Of a stretch of DNA of 64,000 nt, positions 1 to 8,802 are shown piece by piece. Origin of the DNA: Rubritalea tangerina. Its GTDB lineage: Bacteria; Verrucomicrobiota; Verrucomicrobiia; Verrucomicrobiales; Akkermansiaceae. The stretch is taken from the NCBI RefSeq assembly GCF_042683245.1, contig NZ_JBHUJB010000031.1, positions 1 through 64,000 on the forward strand, written 5' to 3'. A program made the translations under genes and the position numbers. The notes beneath the pieces were generated by a model. It saw nothing but the letters and a program-made list of their open reading frames with translations. It did not search any database and was not told the origin of the DNA. The stretch's first letter is position 1; each line of letters starts with the position of its first letter.

Positions 1-61
1 ACAACTTACCCCTAACCAATAGAAAGGAAACAAACTTACCAGTTGACCTCTCTTCACATAA

Positions 62-102
62 AAGCTCAATGAGTGGAGACTCATTGAGCTTATCTTATTT
101 TG
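62..102 (+). terminator. Rho-independent terminator-like hairpin
   Basis: A perfect 12-bp inverted repeat (AAGCTCAATGAG / CTCATTGAGCTT) with a 6-nt loop is followed on the + strand by a T-rich tail (ATCTTATTTT). It probably ends a gene to the left of the window. It could also stop transcripts leaving the minus-strand sulfatase, because the opposite flank reads TTTTAT on that strand. Confidence 0.75.
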
Positions 103-200
103 TAGAGGAATATTTTCCCTAGCTAGCAATTATGCGTATGAGGACAATGCTGGAATTGAGGGGGATGTTCAGGGGCGCTTGTCTCAATATGGGTGATGGG

Positions 201-1745
201 CTAGGAAGAGATTTTTTCGTTTCGAACGCCGACCTTGGACTTTTTAAGTTGTTCGAGGATCTCTTGGAGTTCTTTCACCTTATCTGGGTTATCTGTGGCG
301 ATATTTTTGGACTCACCTGGATCTTTGCTGAGATCGTAGAGTTGTGGTTTGCCTGGGCCCTTTTTATTTTTTCTGGGTTGGATGTATTTCCAGTCACCAT
401 GGCGGAGGGCGAGGATGCCAGCTTCTTCGAGCATGTAGGGGAGTCCTTTAGGATCCTTACCGAGGAGGGCTGGGAGCATGTTGCGTGAATCGATCGCTTC
501 GTCATCGCCAAGCTTGACGTCAAGAAGTGCAGCGAAGCTGGCGAGGAAGTCAATTTGGTTCATCATTGCATCGGACTTACCTGGCTTAATTTTTGCGGGC
601 CATTTGACGATGAATGGGACGCGTGTACCGCCTTCATAGATTTGGTATTTTCCGCCGCGGTAGATTCCTGAGCCATCGTGGCCACGGTCAGATTCTTTGG
701 TGGAGGTAAGGACGGTGGTGCCATCTTTATAACCGTCGTCGTAGACTGGGCCGTTATCGCTAGAGAAGATGACGATGGTATTTTCTTCCATGCCATTTTC
801 TTTCAGAGCTTTCATAATTTCACCTGTTGCCCAATCGAACGCAACCATTGCGTCGCCGCGGTATCCGAGTTCGGTTTTACCTTGGAAGCGTGGGTGTGGG
901 GCACGTGGGACGTGGATATCTTGGGAGGCGAAATAGAGGAAGAAGGGTTCTTCTTTGCCTTTTTGTTTGGCGATATATTCTTTGGTTTGGTTTACGAATT
1001 CGTCGGCCATTGTTTCATCATCCCAGAGGGCTGATTTACCACCCCATTGGTATCCGATGCGGCCAATGCCATTGATAACCGATTGGTTGTGGCCGTGTGA
1101 GCTTTGGTAGTAAGTCATGGCTTCACGGTTGGTTTTACCATCCGGGTAGCGCGTGGACTTTTCATTTGGGCTTTCGTATTTACGGGTGACGTAGAGTGGG
1201 TCCTTCGGGTCGAGGTTACGTACGCGGTGGTTTACGACGTAGACACAGGGGACGCGGTCATTGGTGGAAGGGAGGAGGAAGGAGTAGTCGAAGCCGATTT
1301 CAAGTGGGCCAGGTTTGACATCACCATTCCAGTCAACAGGGGTGCCTTTTGCGCCGATACCGAGGTGCCATTTACCGATGACAGCGGTGTTGTATCCTGC
1401 TTTTTTGAAGAGTTTAGGCAGGGTGATTTTATCTTGAGGGATACAGAGGGGGGCGTTAGGTGGGAGGATTCTGACGCCATTACGGAAGCCGTGGATACCT
1501 GTAAGCATGGAGAAGCGCGACGGCGTGCATGTGGCTGCGGAGCAATGACCATCCGTGAACATGAGGCCTTCGCTGACCATTTTATCGATATTAGGGGTAG
1601 GGATCATTTTTGAGCCGTAAGCACCGACATCGCCATAGCCGACGTCATCACCATAGATGATTATCACATTGGGGCGGTCGGCAGCCGATAAGGCGACACA
1701 GCTTGCTACAAAGAGAGCACTCGTGAGTTTAGGTAGAATAGTCAT
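201..1745 (-). CDS. Secreted arylsulfatase-family sulfatase
   Basis: Sulfatase of 514 residues, of the family that hydrolyses sulfate esters, here probably of exported or environmental sulfated polysaccharides. A signal peptide covers about residues 1-22 and ends SAADRP. The N-terminal alkaline-phosphatase-like motif with metal-binding Asp-Asp (YGDDVGYGD, residues 31-39) is present. The formylglycine signature is C73-T-P-S-R77, so Cys73 is the residue expected to be oxidised by a maturase. The length is normal for the family. The gene stands alone, with a roughly 170-bp divergent gap to the next + strand gene. The substrate cannot be told from sequence. Family assignment is firm, specificity is unknown. 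Confidence 0.95.
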   Translation of the reverse strand: MTILPKLTSALFVASCVALSAADRPNVIIIYGDDVGYGDVGAYGSKMIPTPNIDKMVSEGLMFTDGHCSAATCTPSRFSMLTGIHGFRNGVRILPPNAPLCIPQDKITLPKLFKKAGYNTAVIGKWHLGIGAKGTPVDWNGDVKPGPLEIGFDYSFLLPSTNDRVPCVYVVNHRVRNLDPKDPLYVTRKYESPNEKSTRYPDGKTNREAMTYYQSSHGHNQSVINGIGRIGYQWGGKSALWDDETMADEFVNQTKEYIAKQKGKEEPFFLYFASQDIHVPRAPHPRFQGKTELGYRGDAMVAFDWATGEIMKALKENGMEENTIVIFSSDNGPVYDDGYKDGTTVLTSTKESDRGHDGSGIYRGGKYQIYEGGTRVPFIVKWPAKIKPGKSDAMMNQIDFLASFAALLDVKLGDDEAIDSRNMLPALLGKDPKGLPYMLEEAGILALRHGDWKYIQPRKNKKGPGKPQLYDLSKDPGESKNIATDNPDKVKELQEILEQLKKSKVGVRNEKISS

Positions 1746-1912
1746 TACTGAAGTATGTGGGATCTAGCGAAAATATTACAGAGAAGTCAAAAATAAGCGA
1801 TAATGGTGGTTCAGACTTGGAAAATGTGTGCTTGTGAGGGGGGAAGAAGTCTTGGGTATTCGCTTGAGTGTTGAGTGGCTCTGGTTCTATATTCCCACCC
1901 ACAACCCAGCAG

Positions 1913-2416
1913 ATGCAGAAACAATCACCCAAACCCGCAGGGACAGTGGGCATGCCAGCCATGCTTTGTGCTCTGACAGGAACCATCTTGGCTATCAGCC
2001 TTGAGATGATGGGGTTTTTGGTGCAGCCGAGTTTGATGTTGGCGCAATTTTGGGAGCGAGAGCCCTTTTATTTGGTCGACCCGTATGTGTTGAGGGGGGA
2101 ATTGAATTGGGTGGGAGCTTTTTTGATGAGTTGGTCGATTGCGTATTTCACCTTGGATTGTACGAAGTCTTGGAGAAGAGTGATGGTGGGAGGAATGGCA
2201 TTCATTTCGGTATTAGCCTTTGCGCCTAGCTTCATGTTATGGGGGATTTTGTGGTTACCTTTTGTATCATTGATTGCGTTGGCGTGGACGTGGGGCTGTG
2301 CTTTTTTGTACGCCTCGCAGCACACGATGCCAGCTGATTTAGCGGCTTCGCAGGAAGCGCTTGAGTTGAAAGTGGAGACGATTCCATTTCCTGTTAAAAA
2401 GAAGAAAGTGAAGTAA
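1913..2416 (+). CDS. Small multi-pass membrane protein of unknown function
   Basis: I do not recognise this 167-residue protein. It has about four hydrophobic stretches: near residues 15-40, one starting at LNWVGAFLMSWSIAYFTL, and two in the middle to C-terminal half. The C-terminus is a polar, Lys-rich tail ending KKKKVK. ATG 1913 is preferred; a GTG at 1868 in the same frame would add a poor N-terminus. The stop lies 4 bp before recR, so the two are probably co-transcribed. This says little about function, since recR neighbours vary. That it is a real gene is inferred from the uninterrupted hydrophobic pattern and the tight linkage. Confidence 0.6.
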   Translation: MQKQSPKPAGTVGMPAMLCALTGTILAISLEMMGFLVQPSLMLAQFWEREPFYLVDPYVLRGELNWVGAFLMSWSIAYFTLDCTKSWRRVMVGGMAFISVLAFAPSFMLWGILWLPFVSLIALAWTWGCAFLYASQHTMPADLAASQEALELKVETIPFPVKKKKVK

Positions 2417-2420
2417 GCGG

Positions 2421-3020
2421 ATGGCACGCGTAGATTATCCAGAACCGATTCGCGAGTTGATAGCGGAGTTGAAGCGGCTACCTGGTGTGGGGCCACGCAG
2501 TGCGGAGCGCATGGCAGTGTGGATGATTCAGCACAAGAAGCGCAATCCTGAGGAGCTTGCTACGGCATTGCTAGGGGCGCAGAGGGAGGTTTCATTGTGT
2601 GAGCAATGTGGATTTTTTTCGACGCATGAGAGTTGCGCGATCTGTGATGACATGAGTAGAGATCGTAAGACGATCTGTGTTGTGGAGCAGGCGACGGATG
2701 TATTGCCCCTGGAACGCAGTGGTGCATTCAGGGGCTATTATCATTGCTTGGGGGGGAAATTATCACCATTAGATAACATCACACCTGCAGATTTACGGAT
2801 TGCTCAGTTATTGAAGCGGGTAGAAGCTGAGGGTGGGGTTGAGGTTATCTTAGCGCTCAGTTCAGACGTTGAAGGCGAGGCCACCGCAAATTATCTAGCG
2901 GAGGCGTTAGAGGGAAGGGAATGTCAAGTCACCCGCATTGCTCAAGGGTTACCAGCAGGTGGTGGACTTGAACATGCAGATGAGTTGACTTTGATGCGTG
3001 CACTACAGGGGCGCCGTTAG
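2421..3020 (+). CDS. recR: Recombination mediator protein RecR
   Basis: RecR, 199 residues, the normal size. It works with RecF/RecO in loading RecA at single-strand gaps. Visible parts in order: an N-terminal helix-hairpin-helix (LKRLPGVGPRSAERMA, about residues 17-32), a four-cysteine zinc finger (CEQCGFF...ESCAIC, about residues 57-73), then a Toprim domain with the acidic CVVEQATD and LSSDVEGEATA motifs, and a C-terminal IAQGLPAGGGLEHADELTL signature. It follows a membrane-protein gene by 4 bp. Its TAG stop overlaps the stop of the convergent secreted hydrolase gene (shared TTAG at 3017-3020). Confidence 0.97.
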   Translation: MARVDYPEPIRELIAELKRLPGVGPRSAERMAVWMIQHKKRNPEELATALLGAQREVSLCEQCGFFSTHESCAICDDMSRDRKTICVVEQATDVLPLERSGAFRGYYHCLGGKLSPLDNITPADLRIAQLLKRVEAEGGVEVILALSSDVEGEATANYLAEALEGRECQVTRIAQGLPAGGGLEHADELTLMRALQGRR

Positions 3021-4135
3021 AAGGTGACTGTCAGTTCGGCTGTGGCAACGGTGGTAGGGTCGAAGCGTTGCTTGAGTGACTTATCGATACTTTTTTTATC
3101 GCGTTGGACTTTGCCGCGGAAGAGTTCTTTGTCATCAGCTGATTTAACGATGAGCTCTTTATCGAGGTCGACGAGTTGGTCGCTGAGTCGCAGCGTGAGT
3201 GAGGGGATGTTTTTGGTATCGAGAGTGATTGTTTGGCCAGAGACATTGGCAGTGACCTTTTGTCCCTTTTGAGGGTTTGGGTTTTCTAACCAATAGAATC
3301 GTTGGACTGTGACATCGTCTTGAAACCAGACAATGTGTTGAGGCCATGGGGATCTGGTTTTACTCGCCATCCAAGGAATAGCAACGGCGTCTTTCCCATC
3401 CATCCAGTGGCCGAGTTCGGGGTAGATAATCGTTTTGTGGGGGTAGGCACCTGGATGTTTAGCAGCAAGAGCATCGAGTTTTTTGCCCCACTCGGCGGCA
3501 ATTTTATTACGATCGTAGGCAGCGTCCTTACCGCCGCACTGGATAAAGAAGGGGAGGTTGTAGAGGTTATCTGGTTGGGCTTCGTTAGGGTGACCTGCCA
3601 TCATGGCTGCAGCGGCCCAGCGGTCAGCCATACGTGGGGCCAGTTGGTAGGTGCCATCCCCACCTGCTGAATATCCAGTGAGGTACACTTTGTTAGGGTT
3701 AACTCCTTTTAGTGCGACGAAGTTTTCGATGATGCGGTCAAACATCGGGTCGATGTGTGCTTCATGCCAGAGGTTCCAGGTATTGGTGGCGGCACGCGGC
3801 GCGAGGTAGTAACCTTCTTTTGGTTTGTAGAGGCGGATTTGGTTTTGCCATTGTCTATCATTGACGGCGGGAGGGGCACTGCCGCCGCCGTGCATAGAAA
3901 TGTAGAGCGAGTGACCGCCTTCAGGTTCTTCACCGTATTTGAGGAAAGCGTAGGGGAGGGTTTTGCCATCGAGTTCGATTTTTTTATTATCGAAATCAGC
4001 TTGGCGTTCTTTGGTGAGGGTTTGTTTTTGTTTTTCGGTGGCTTCTTTAATGTAGGCGTTGGCTTCTGGTTGGCTGAGGCCAGCGGCGAGGCAGGCTGAG
4101 CTAAGGCAGAGCCAAGTGGTAAGGTGATTGAGCAT
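3017..4135 (-). CDS. Secreted alpha/beta hydrolase, PHB-depolymerase/esterase-like
   Basis: Secreted alpha/beta hydrolase of 372 residues. A signal peptide covers about residues 1-18. The oxyanion-region HGGG motif is at about 82-85 and the nucleophile elbow is G154-Y-S156-A-G-G. A candidate catalytic Asp lies in GGKDAAYD (about 201-208) and the His is H243 in LGHWMDG. The layout matches the poly(3-hydroxybutyrate) depolymerase/feruloyl esterase-like group. A C-terminal beta-rich region (about 280-372) may be an accessory domain. Substrate is unknown; polyester, acetyl ester or peptide substrates are all possible. It converges on recR with a 4-bp stop overlap. Confidence 0.85.
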   Translation of the reverse strand: MLNHLTTWLCLSSACLAAGLSQPEANAYIKEATEKQKQTLTKERQADFDNKKIELDGKTLPYAFLKYGEEPEGGHSLYISMHGGGSAPPAVNDRQWQNQIRLYKPKEGYYLAPRAATNTWNLWHEAHIDPMFDRIIENFVALKGVNPNKVYLTGYSAGGDGTYQLAPRMADRWAAAAMMAGHPNEAQPDNLYNLPFFIQCGGKDAAYDRNKIAAEWGKKLDALAAKHPGAYPHKTIIYPELGHWMDGKDAVAIPWMASKTRSPWPQHIVWFQDDVTVQRFYWLENPNPQKGQKVTANVSGQTITLDTKNIPSLTLRLSDQLVDLDKELIVKSADDKELFRGKVQRDKKSIDKSLKQRFDPTTVATAELTVTF

Positions 4136-4161
4136 GTCGGGTAGTCTGCATAGATGCGATG

Positions 4162-5457
4162 CTATGCAAAGACCTCTTTTATGACCGACCCTTTACGGCC
4201 AGCCATTTTGAATGGGCGCTTGCTTGCCGAGTAGATTGTTTCATCGAAATGAAGGCCCATGGCATGGCCGATGGTGGCATTAAAGTCTGAGGCTGTGACT
4301 GGCTTATCTGCGACGTTAGAAGCGGTGGCGTCGGTTTCACCATAGACCATTCCACCTTTGATTCCGCCACCGGCAAGGATGGTAGAGAAGGCTTTAGGGA
4401 AGTGGTCTCGGCCGCCATCTGGGGTGACTTTCGGGGTGCGTCCGAATTCGGTGGCGAGGACCACGAGTGTTGAGTCGAGGAGGCCTTTAGCCTTGAGGTC
4501 GATTAAGAGCGCGGACATGGCTTGGTCGAGAATGGGGAGTTTGTCTGCGGCTTGTTGGAAGTTGTCGTTATGCCAGTCGAATCCTCCGAGTTCGACTTCG
4601 ACGGAGCGGACACCTTTCTCTACGAGGCGTCTCGCGAGGAGGCATCCTTTGGAGAACTGGCTTTCTCCGTAGAGTTTGTGGGTTACTGGTGATTCGTCTG
4701 AGAGGTCAAAGGCGTGGAGGTCCTCGCTTTTCATGAGTTTAACCGCTGAATCGTAGACTTCGTTATAGGCGCGGACCGTTTTGTGGCCAGCGTGGTATTT
4801 GGCATCGAATTCGGCATCGAGCAGCTTGCGCAATTCGAGTTGTTTCTTGAAATCCGACTCGGTGACATTCCTTTGTTTTTTTGAATTTTTAAGTCCTTCC
4901 ATGGGGCTACCAATGGGCAGTGGTTGGAGGCTCGGTTCTAGGAAGCCAGCACCTGGGTGGTCATTGCCACAGCTGATGGTGACGTAGGATGGTATCGTTT
5001 GATTGAGTGGTTTGCTGAGTCGATTGATCCAACCACCGGCGGCTGGGTGGACGATGGAAGCGCGCTGGGTGTATCCGGTACGCATGAAGTAGCGGCCGGG
5101 GCCGTGGGCCCCTTGAGTTGAATTCATTGAGCGGATGATGGCGAGTTTGTCTGCTTGTTTTGCGAGCTGTGGGAGCCAATGACCGAATTGGATACCTGCG
5201 ACATTGGTGGCGATGGCACGGGTGTCGCCCATGATAGGTGAGCCGGCACTTTCTTTGGGGTCGAAGGTGTCGACGTGGGTCATGCCACCAGACATGAAGA
5301 GGTAGATGACGTGTTTGGCTTTGCCTCCGCCGGCGGATTTGATGGCGGCGGCTTGGGCTGAGTTTGAGAAGAGGGTAGCCATAGAGCTACCGAGGGTGAC
5401 TCCAAAACAGCTTTGGGCGGTGCGTGCGAGGAAGGCGCGGCGGTCGAGTTCAGACAT
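4162..5457 (-). CDS. DUF1501 family protein (Tat-exported)
   Basis: DUF1501 protein of 431 residues, related to the alkaline-phosphatase/sulfatase-like superfamily. A twin-arginine signal is visible (LDRRAFLARTAQ, residues 4-15) followed by a hydrophobic stretch and an Ala-rich cleavage region, so it is probably exported folded. Family-typical motifs are LFMSGGMTHVDTFDPK (about 53-68), MNSTQGAHGPGRYFMRTG, GGFDWHNDNF and ATEFGRTPK. It lies 15 bp downstream of the DUF1549/DUF1553 gene, the standard partner in Planctomycetes and Verrucomicrobia. The molecular role is not established; a role in handling extracellular polysaccharide or sulfated substrate is only suggested by the company these pairs keep. 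Confidence 0.93.
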   Translation of the reverse strand: MSELDRRAFLARTAQSCFGVTLGSSMATLFSNSAQAAAIKSAGGGKAKHVIYLFMSGGMTHVDTFDPKESAGSPIMGDTRAIATNVAGIQFGHWLPQLAKQADKLAIIRSMNSTQGAHGPGRYFMRTGYTQRASIVHPAAGGWINRLSKPLNQTIPSYVTISCGNDHPGAGFLEPSLQPLPIGSPMEGLKNSKKQRNVTESDFKKQLELRKLLDAEFDAKYHAGHKTVRAYNEVYDSAVKLMKSEDLHAFDLSDESPVTHKLYGESQFSKGCLLARRLVEKGVRSVEVELGGFDWHNDNFQQAADKLPILDQAMSALLIDLKAKGLLDSTLVVLATEFGRTPKVTPDGGRDHFPKAFSTILAGGGIKGGMVYGETDATASNVADKPVTASDFNATIGHAMGLHFDETIYSASKRPFKMAGRKGSVIKEVFA

Positions 5458-5472
5458 AGGATTGGAATGGTT

Positions 5473-7500
5473 TTATTGGATGAAGAGGAAGCGCTTGGAG
5501 TTCAGCATGGCTTTAGCGAGGATCTTGATATCTTGGCGGCTACGAGCGACGTATTTGAGTTTTGTTTGTTCCTCGCGGGTCGGGTAGCAATTGTAGATTG
5601 AGAGGTAGAGGAGGTTGAGCCGATCCGCTTCGAGGCGGGCTGATTTCATTTGTTTGGCAAGAGAACCTCGTTCACCAGTGATGGCTTCGATTTGGCGGCC
5701 ATTGAGCATGACGAGGGCCTGGGGGATAGAGGCGTGGGTGTGTTGGGCATCCGTGGTGACACGGTCGGAGGCGCCAAAGTCACGTGCGAAGCTGCCTGGT
5801 CGGAAGGGGGTAGCCATTTCGGAAGCGCGGAGGAATTTGTTGTCTTTAACTCGGAGGTTATTGCGCATGGTCATCATACTCATTTCCATTTTTTGTTCCT
5901 CTTGGATTTTTTGGCGGATTTCGTTGATTTTTTGGTAATTTCGTTTGAGTTCGCGTTCGCCACGTGTGACGGCGGCTTTATTTCCTTCTTTGCGTGCTTT
6001 TTCAATTTCGCTACGGAGGGTGCGGGACTTGTTGACGAGATCGCGGGTGGCGTCTTCGACGCGGTCTGCTTGATTATCGAGTTTGATAATTTCTTGGGGA
6101 GTGGCGGTGAGGAGCTTGTTGACCTCGGCGGTGTAGGAGGCCCATTTGTTTCTTTGTTGGAGGTTTTCTTGTCCGTCCACATTACCTTTTTCGAGAGTGA
6201 GCAAGGAATCATAGATTTGTTCAGCGCTCATGCGGCGAAGCAAGGGGCCGCGGAAATCGTGGACACGGCCATCTCTGATTTCGAAGTCACACATTGCGCG
6301 TTGGAATAGCTTGGTGTGGAAGATGACTCGGAGGGTTTCTCTGGTATCGAAGTCCGTGGCGTGGAGGATCTGTACGAGGGTGTCGAGTACATCTGGGTGC
6401 GCGATGTTGCTGCGGTCGGTCCAGTTATCGATGGGTTCGACGAGTCCGTATCCGAGGGCATGTTTCCAGAGGCGGTTGGCATAGACCTTGGAGAACATTG
6501 GGTTGGAGCGGGAGGTGATCCAGGCGCCCATTTCAGCGTGCGGTGAGGGGGCTTCGACGTTCTTTGGCATAGAGCCGAAGAGGACATTAGGGGTGACGAC
6601 ATCGCCAGGTTTGCCATCATTATATTTGTAATCGTCTGGAAGTTTGAGTGACTTACCATCGGATTTGGAGATGGCGTTATTGTTAAAGTTACGGAAGAGG
6701 CTGTTGATGTCACGGGCTTCTTCTTTATTTAGGCGTTGGCGTTCTCTCCTATCCTTTTTATTGAGTTGGTGCATGCCTGGTTGGCCCTGACGTTTGTAGG
6801 CGACGGTTTCACGAATTTTGTCACGGACTGTTTGGCTGCGGTAGTCGATTTCGGCGCCGAAGGCGGCAAGCTGGTAATATTGTTTTTGGGTCCAGTCTTC
6901 GAAGGGATGGTCATGGCACTGGGCGCAACCTATTTGGGTGCCGAGGAAGACTTTTGCGGTATTTGAGACGTTATCGAGTAACATGCCTCGGTCTCTGAGG
7001 TAGTAGCCGACGGCGGGGTTTTCTGAGCAATGGCCGGAAGCTGAGAGCATTTCATAGACGAGTTTGTCGTAGGGTTTATTTTGTTCGACTGAGTCGCGCA
7101 GCCAGAGTTGCCAGCCGAGTCCAAATTGGTCCTTGGTGCTCTGGACTCGGAGCATGTTGGCGTAGAAGTTAAAGAGGTGGGAGCTGAAGCCTGGGGAATA
7201 GACGAGTTGGTCGATGAGTTTGGTACGCTTCTGGCTATCGGTATTTTGAAGGAAAGATTTAGTTTCCTCCATCGTTGGGATGCGGCCGATGATGCTGAGA
7301 TACGCGCGCCTGAGGAAGGTGGCGTCATCGATGATGGGATTTGGGTTGATACCTTTTTCCTTATTGGCTGACTCGATGATGTAGTCGATTTCCGCCCCTG
7401 AATTTGTGGCCATTTGCAAGGGGAGCTTTTCAGCGAACAAGGAGAGCGAGCTAGCTAAGAATGCGAGGGAGGAGATTTGTAAGCTTTTGAAAGTGAACAT
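5473..7500 (-). CDS. DUF1549/DUF1553 domain protein (cytochrome-like CxxCH)
   Basis: Exported protein of 675 residues with the DUF1549-DUF1553 arrangement. A signal peptide covers about residues 1-23. DUF1549 follows (about 35-240), with a haem-binding-type motif CAQCHDHPFEDW near residue 193. DUF1553 occupies roughly 330-675 (for example MGAWITSRSNPMFSKVYANR). Between its halves lies a Lys/Glu/Arg-rich coiled-coil stretch (about 500-560). It is first in an operon with the DUF1501 gene 15 bp downstream. Such pairs are hallmark paralogous families of Planctomycetes and Verrucomicrobia; electron transfer has been suggested from the CxxCH but is not proven. Confidence 0.93.
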   Translation of the reverse strand: MFTFKSLQISSLAFLASSLSLFAEKLPLQMATNSGAEIDYIIESANKEKGINPNPIIDDATFLRRAYLSIIGRIPTMEETKSFLQNTDSQKRTKLIDQLVYSPGFSSHLFNFYANMLRVQSTKDQFGLGWQLWLRDSVEQNKPYDKLVYEMLSASGHCSENPAVGYYLRDRGMLLDNVSNTAKVFLGTQIGCAQCHDHPFEDWTQKQYYQLAAFGAEIDYRSQTVRDKIRETVAYKRQGQPGMHQLNKKDRRERQRLNKEEARDINSLFRNFNNNAISKSDGKSLKLPDDYKYNDGKPGDVVTPNVLFGSMPKNVEAPSPHAEMGAWITSRSNPMFSKVYANRLWKHALGYGLVEPIDNWTDRSNIAHPDVLDTLVQILHATDFDTRETLRVIFHTKLFQRAMCDFEIRDGRVHDFRGPLLRRMSAEQIYDSLLTLEKGNVDGQENLQQRNKWASYTAEVNKLLTATPQEIIKLDNQADRVEDATRDLVNKSRTLRSEIEKARKEGNKAAVTRGERELKRNYQKINEIRQKIQEEQKMEMSMMTMRNNLRVKDNKFLRASEMATPFRPGSFARDFGASDRVTTDAQHTHASIPQALVMLNGRQIEAITGERGSLAKQMKSARLEADRLNLLYLSIYNCYPTREEQTKLKYVARSRQDIKILAKAMLNSKRFLFIQ

Positions 7501-7602
7501 CGTGTGCGCGCGTGTTACGAGTGGTTGCTACCACTACCATAAGGGTGAAACCCTGGCACGTTACAAATGTTGCGTTTTTTTTGAACTTTTTGGGAGTGGG
7601 GT

Positions 7603-8184
7603 TCAAATGGAGGGGTCCCAGTTCTCCATGGACTTCCCACGGTTGGGGAGAAACATGCTCACGGCCCAGACAAGTGGGTAGGCGATGAGGCTCAGGCAAA
7701 TGCCGGCAGAGAGAAAGCCGAGTACAAAGTCACCGATGTTTACGACGTGGGTGCCGGCGTCGATGAGGTGGCGTCCCATGAAGTCGATATGTGGTGCTTC
7801 AACAGGAAATTCGAATTTATCGATCACTGGGGGGCGGGGGATTCCAACGGAGGTGTGAAGCCAATGGCCGAACTGTTGTTGGATAACCATAATGGGGAGT
7901 TGGGTGAGCGGGTTGGTGATCCAGCAAGCAGCAAGGGCGACAGGTACATTTCCTCTGGCGCGCAGGCAGCCGAGGGCTGCGACGAGCATTTGTAGAGGAA
8001 TGGGAAGCATGGCACAAAAGAGGCCAATGGAGAGACCATTAGCAACCGTTGCGCGGCAAGGTTTCCAGTAGCGTTTGTTAAAGATGGCTTGGGTGAAGGG
8101 GGTAAGCCACTTGATTTTGCGAATCCTAGGATGGCGCAGATAGCGATAGGTTCTGCGAACCATTCTGAGGTATTTACGCTTCAT
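7603..8184 (-). CDS. DUF2062 inner-membrane protein
   Basis: DUF2062 family protein, 193 residues. It has a basic N-terminus (residues 1-45, rich in Arg/Lys) and the family-type core: a helix pair around VANGLSIGLFCAMLPIPLQM and LAACWITNPLTQLPIM, then a short periplasmic or linker segment and a final hydrophobic stretch (VLGFLSAGICLSLIAYPLVW). The family occurs widely next to envelope and glycan genes, but its activity is unknown. It follows the NifU-like gene by 24 bp on the same strand, so co-transcription is likely though the functions look unrelated. Confidence 0.85.
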   Translation of the reverse strand: MKRKYLRMVRRTYRYLRHPRIRKIKWLTPFTQAIFNKRYWKPCRATVANGLSIGLFCAMLPIPLQMLVAALGCLRARGNVPVALAACWITNPLTQLPIMVIQQQFGHWLHTSVGIPRPPVIDKFEFPVEAPHIDFMGRHLIDAGTHVVNIGDFVLGFLSAGICLSLIAYPLVWAVSMFLPNRGKSMENWDPSI

Positions 8185-8208
8185 GGAACGAAAAGATTGA
8201 GAAGGAAA

Positions 8209-8676
8209 TTAGTCCTCGAGTGGTACGATGCGGATGGAGCCTTTAGGTTTATCTTGGAGCTGGCTAGCGAGGGTGGTGCTTGGTTCTGATTCCGAAACGG
8301 GTGTGTCGTTTGCGTCTAGAGCATTCTTAAGCGCCCCTTCGACAAGTTGGCCACAGTGGATTTTCATGGGGGGGAGGGCACCAAGGTCGCCACTGAGTTC
8401 TTGAGCGTTGAGTTGGGAGGCTTCGTCGATGGTTTTGCCTTTGAGCATTTCTGTGGCCATGGAGGCAACGGCGATAGCAGTCTGGCATCCGAAGGACTGG
8501 AATGAGGCGCGGTCGATGACTTTTTTACCATCTTTTTCGGTAAATTTGAGCCACATCCGGAGCATATCACCGCAGTCTGGGGAGCCGACGGTACCGACGG
8601 AGTCGGCGTCTTGCATTTCTCCTTGGTTTTGCGGATTTGCTAGGGTTTCACGAACCTTGTCCTCAAAGTCACTCAT
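8209..8676 (-). CDS. IscU/NifU N-terminal-like iron-sulfur scaffold
   Basis: Iron-sulfur cluster assembly scaffold of 155 residues. The three cluster-ligand cysteines of the IscU fold are all visible: GSPDCGD (about residues 32-38), FGCQTAIAVAS (about 62-72) and IHCGQLVEGAL (about 108-118). Start at ATG 8676 is chosen because the fold begins just after it (MSDFEDKVRE); the 80-codon in-frame extension upstream is Pro/Ser-rich and unlike protein. A tail of about 35 residues after the fold ends in SIRIVPLED. No IscS/SufS desulfurase is adjacent, so the partner system is elsewhere. Confidence 0.9.
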   Translation of the reverse strand: MSDFEDKVRETLANPQNQGEMQDADSVGTVGSPDCGDMLRMWLKFTEKDGKKVIDRASFQSFGCQTAIAVASMATEMLKGKTIDEASQLNAQELSGDLGALPPMKIHCGQLVEGALKNALDANDTPVSESEPSTTLASQLQDKPKGSIRIVPLED

Positions 8677-8802
8677 GCGGGAAACATTGTTCGGGAAGCT
8701 TGCGCATGCAAGCAGAAGATGGTGGGGGGAACGAATTTTATTTTCTGGGTGTCGGGGGCTTGTCAATTGGATCTTTGTGGTTGATGGTGGCGGCCAAGGG
8801 TA

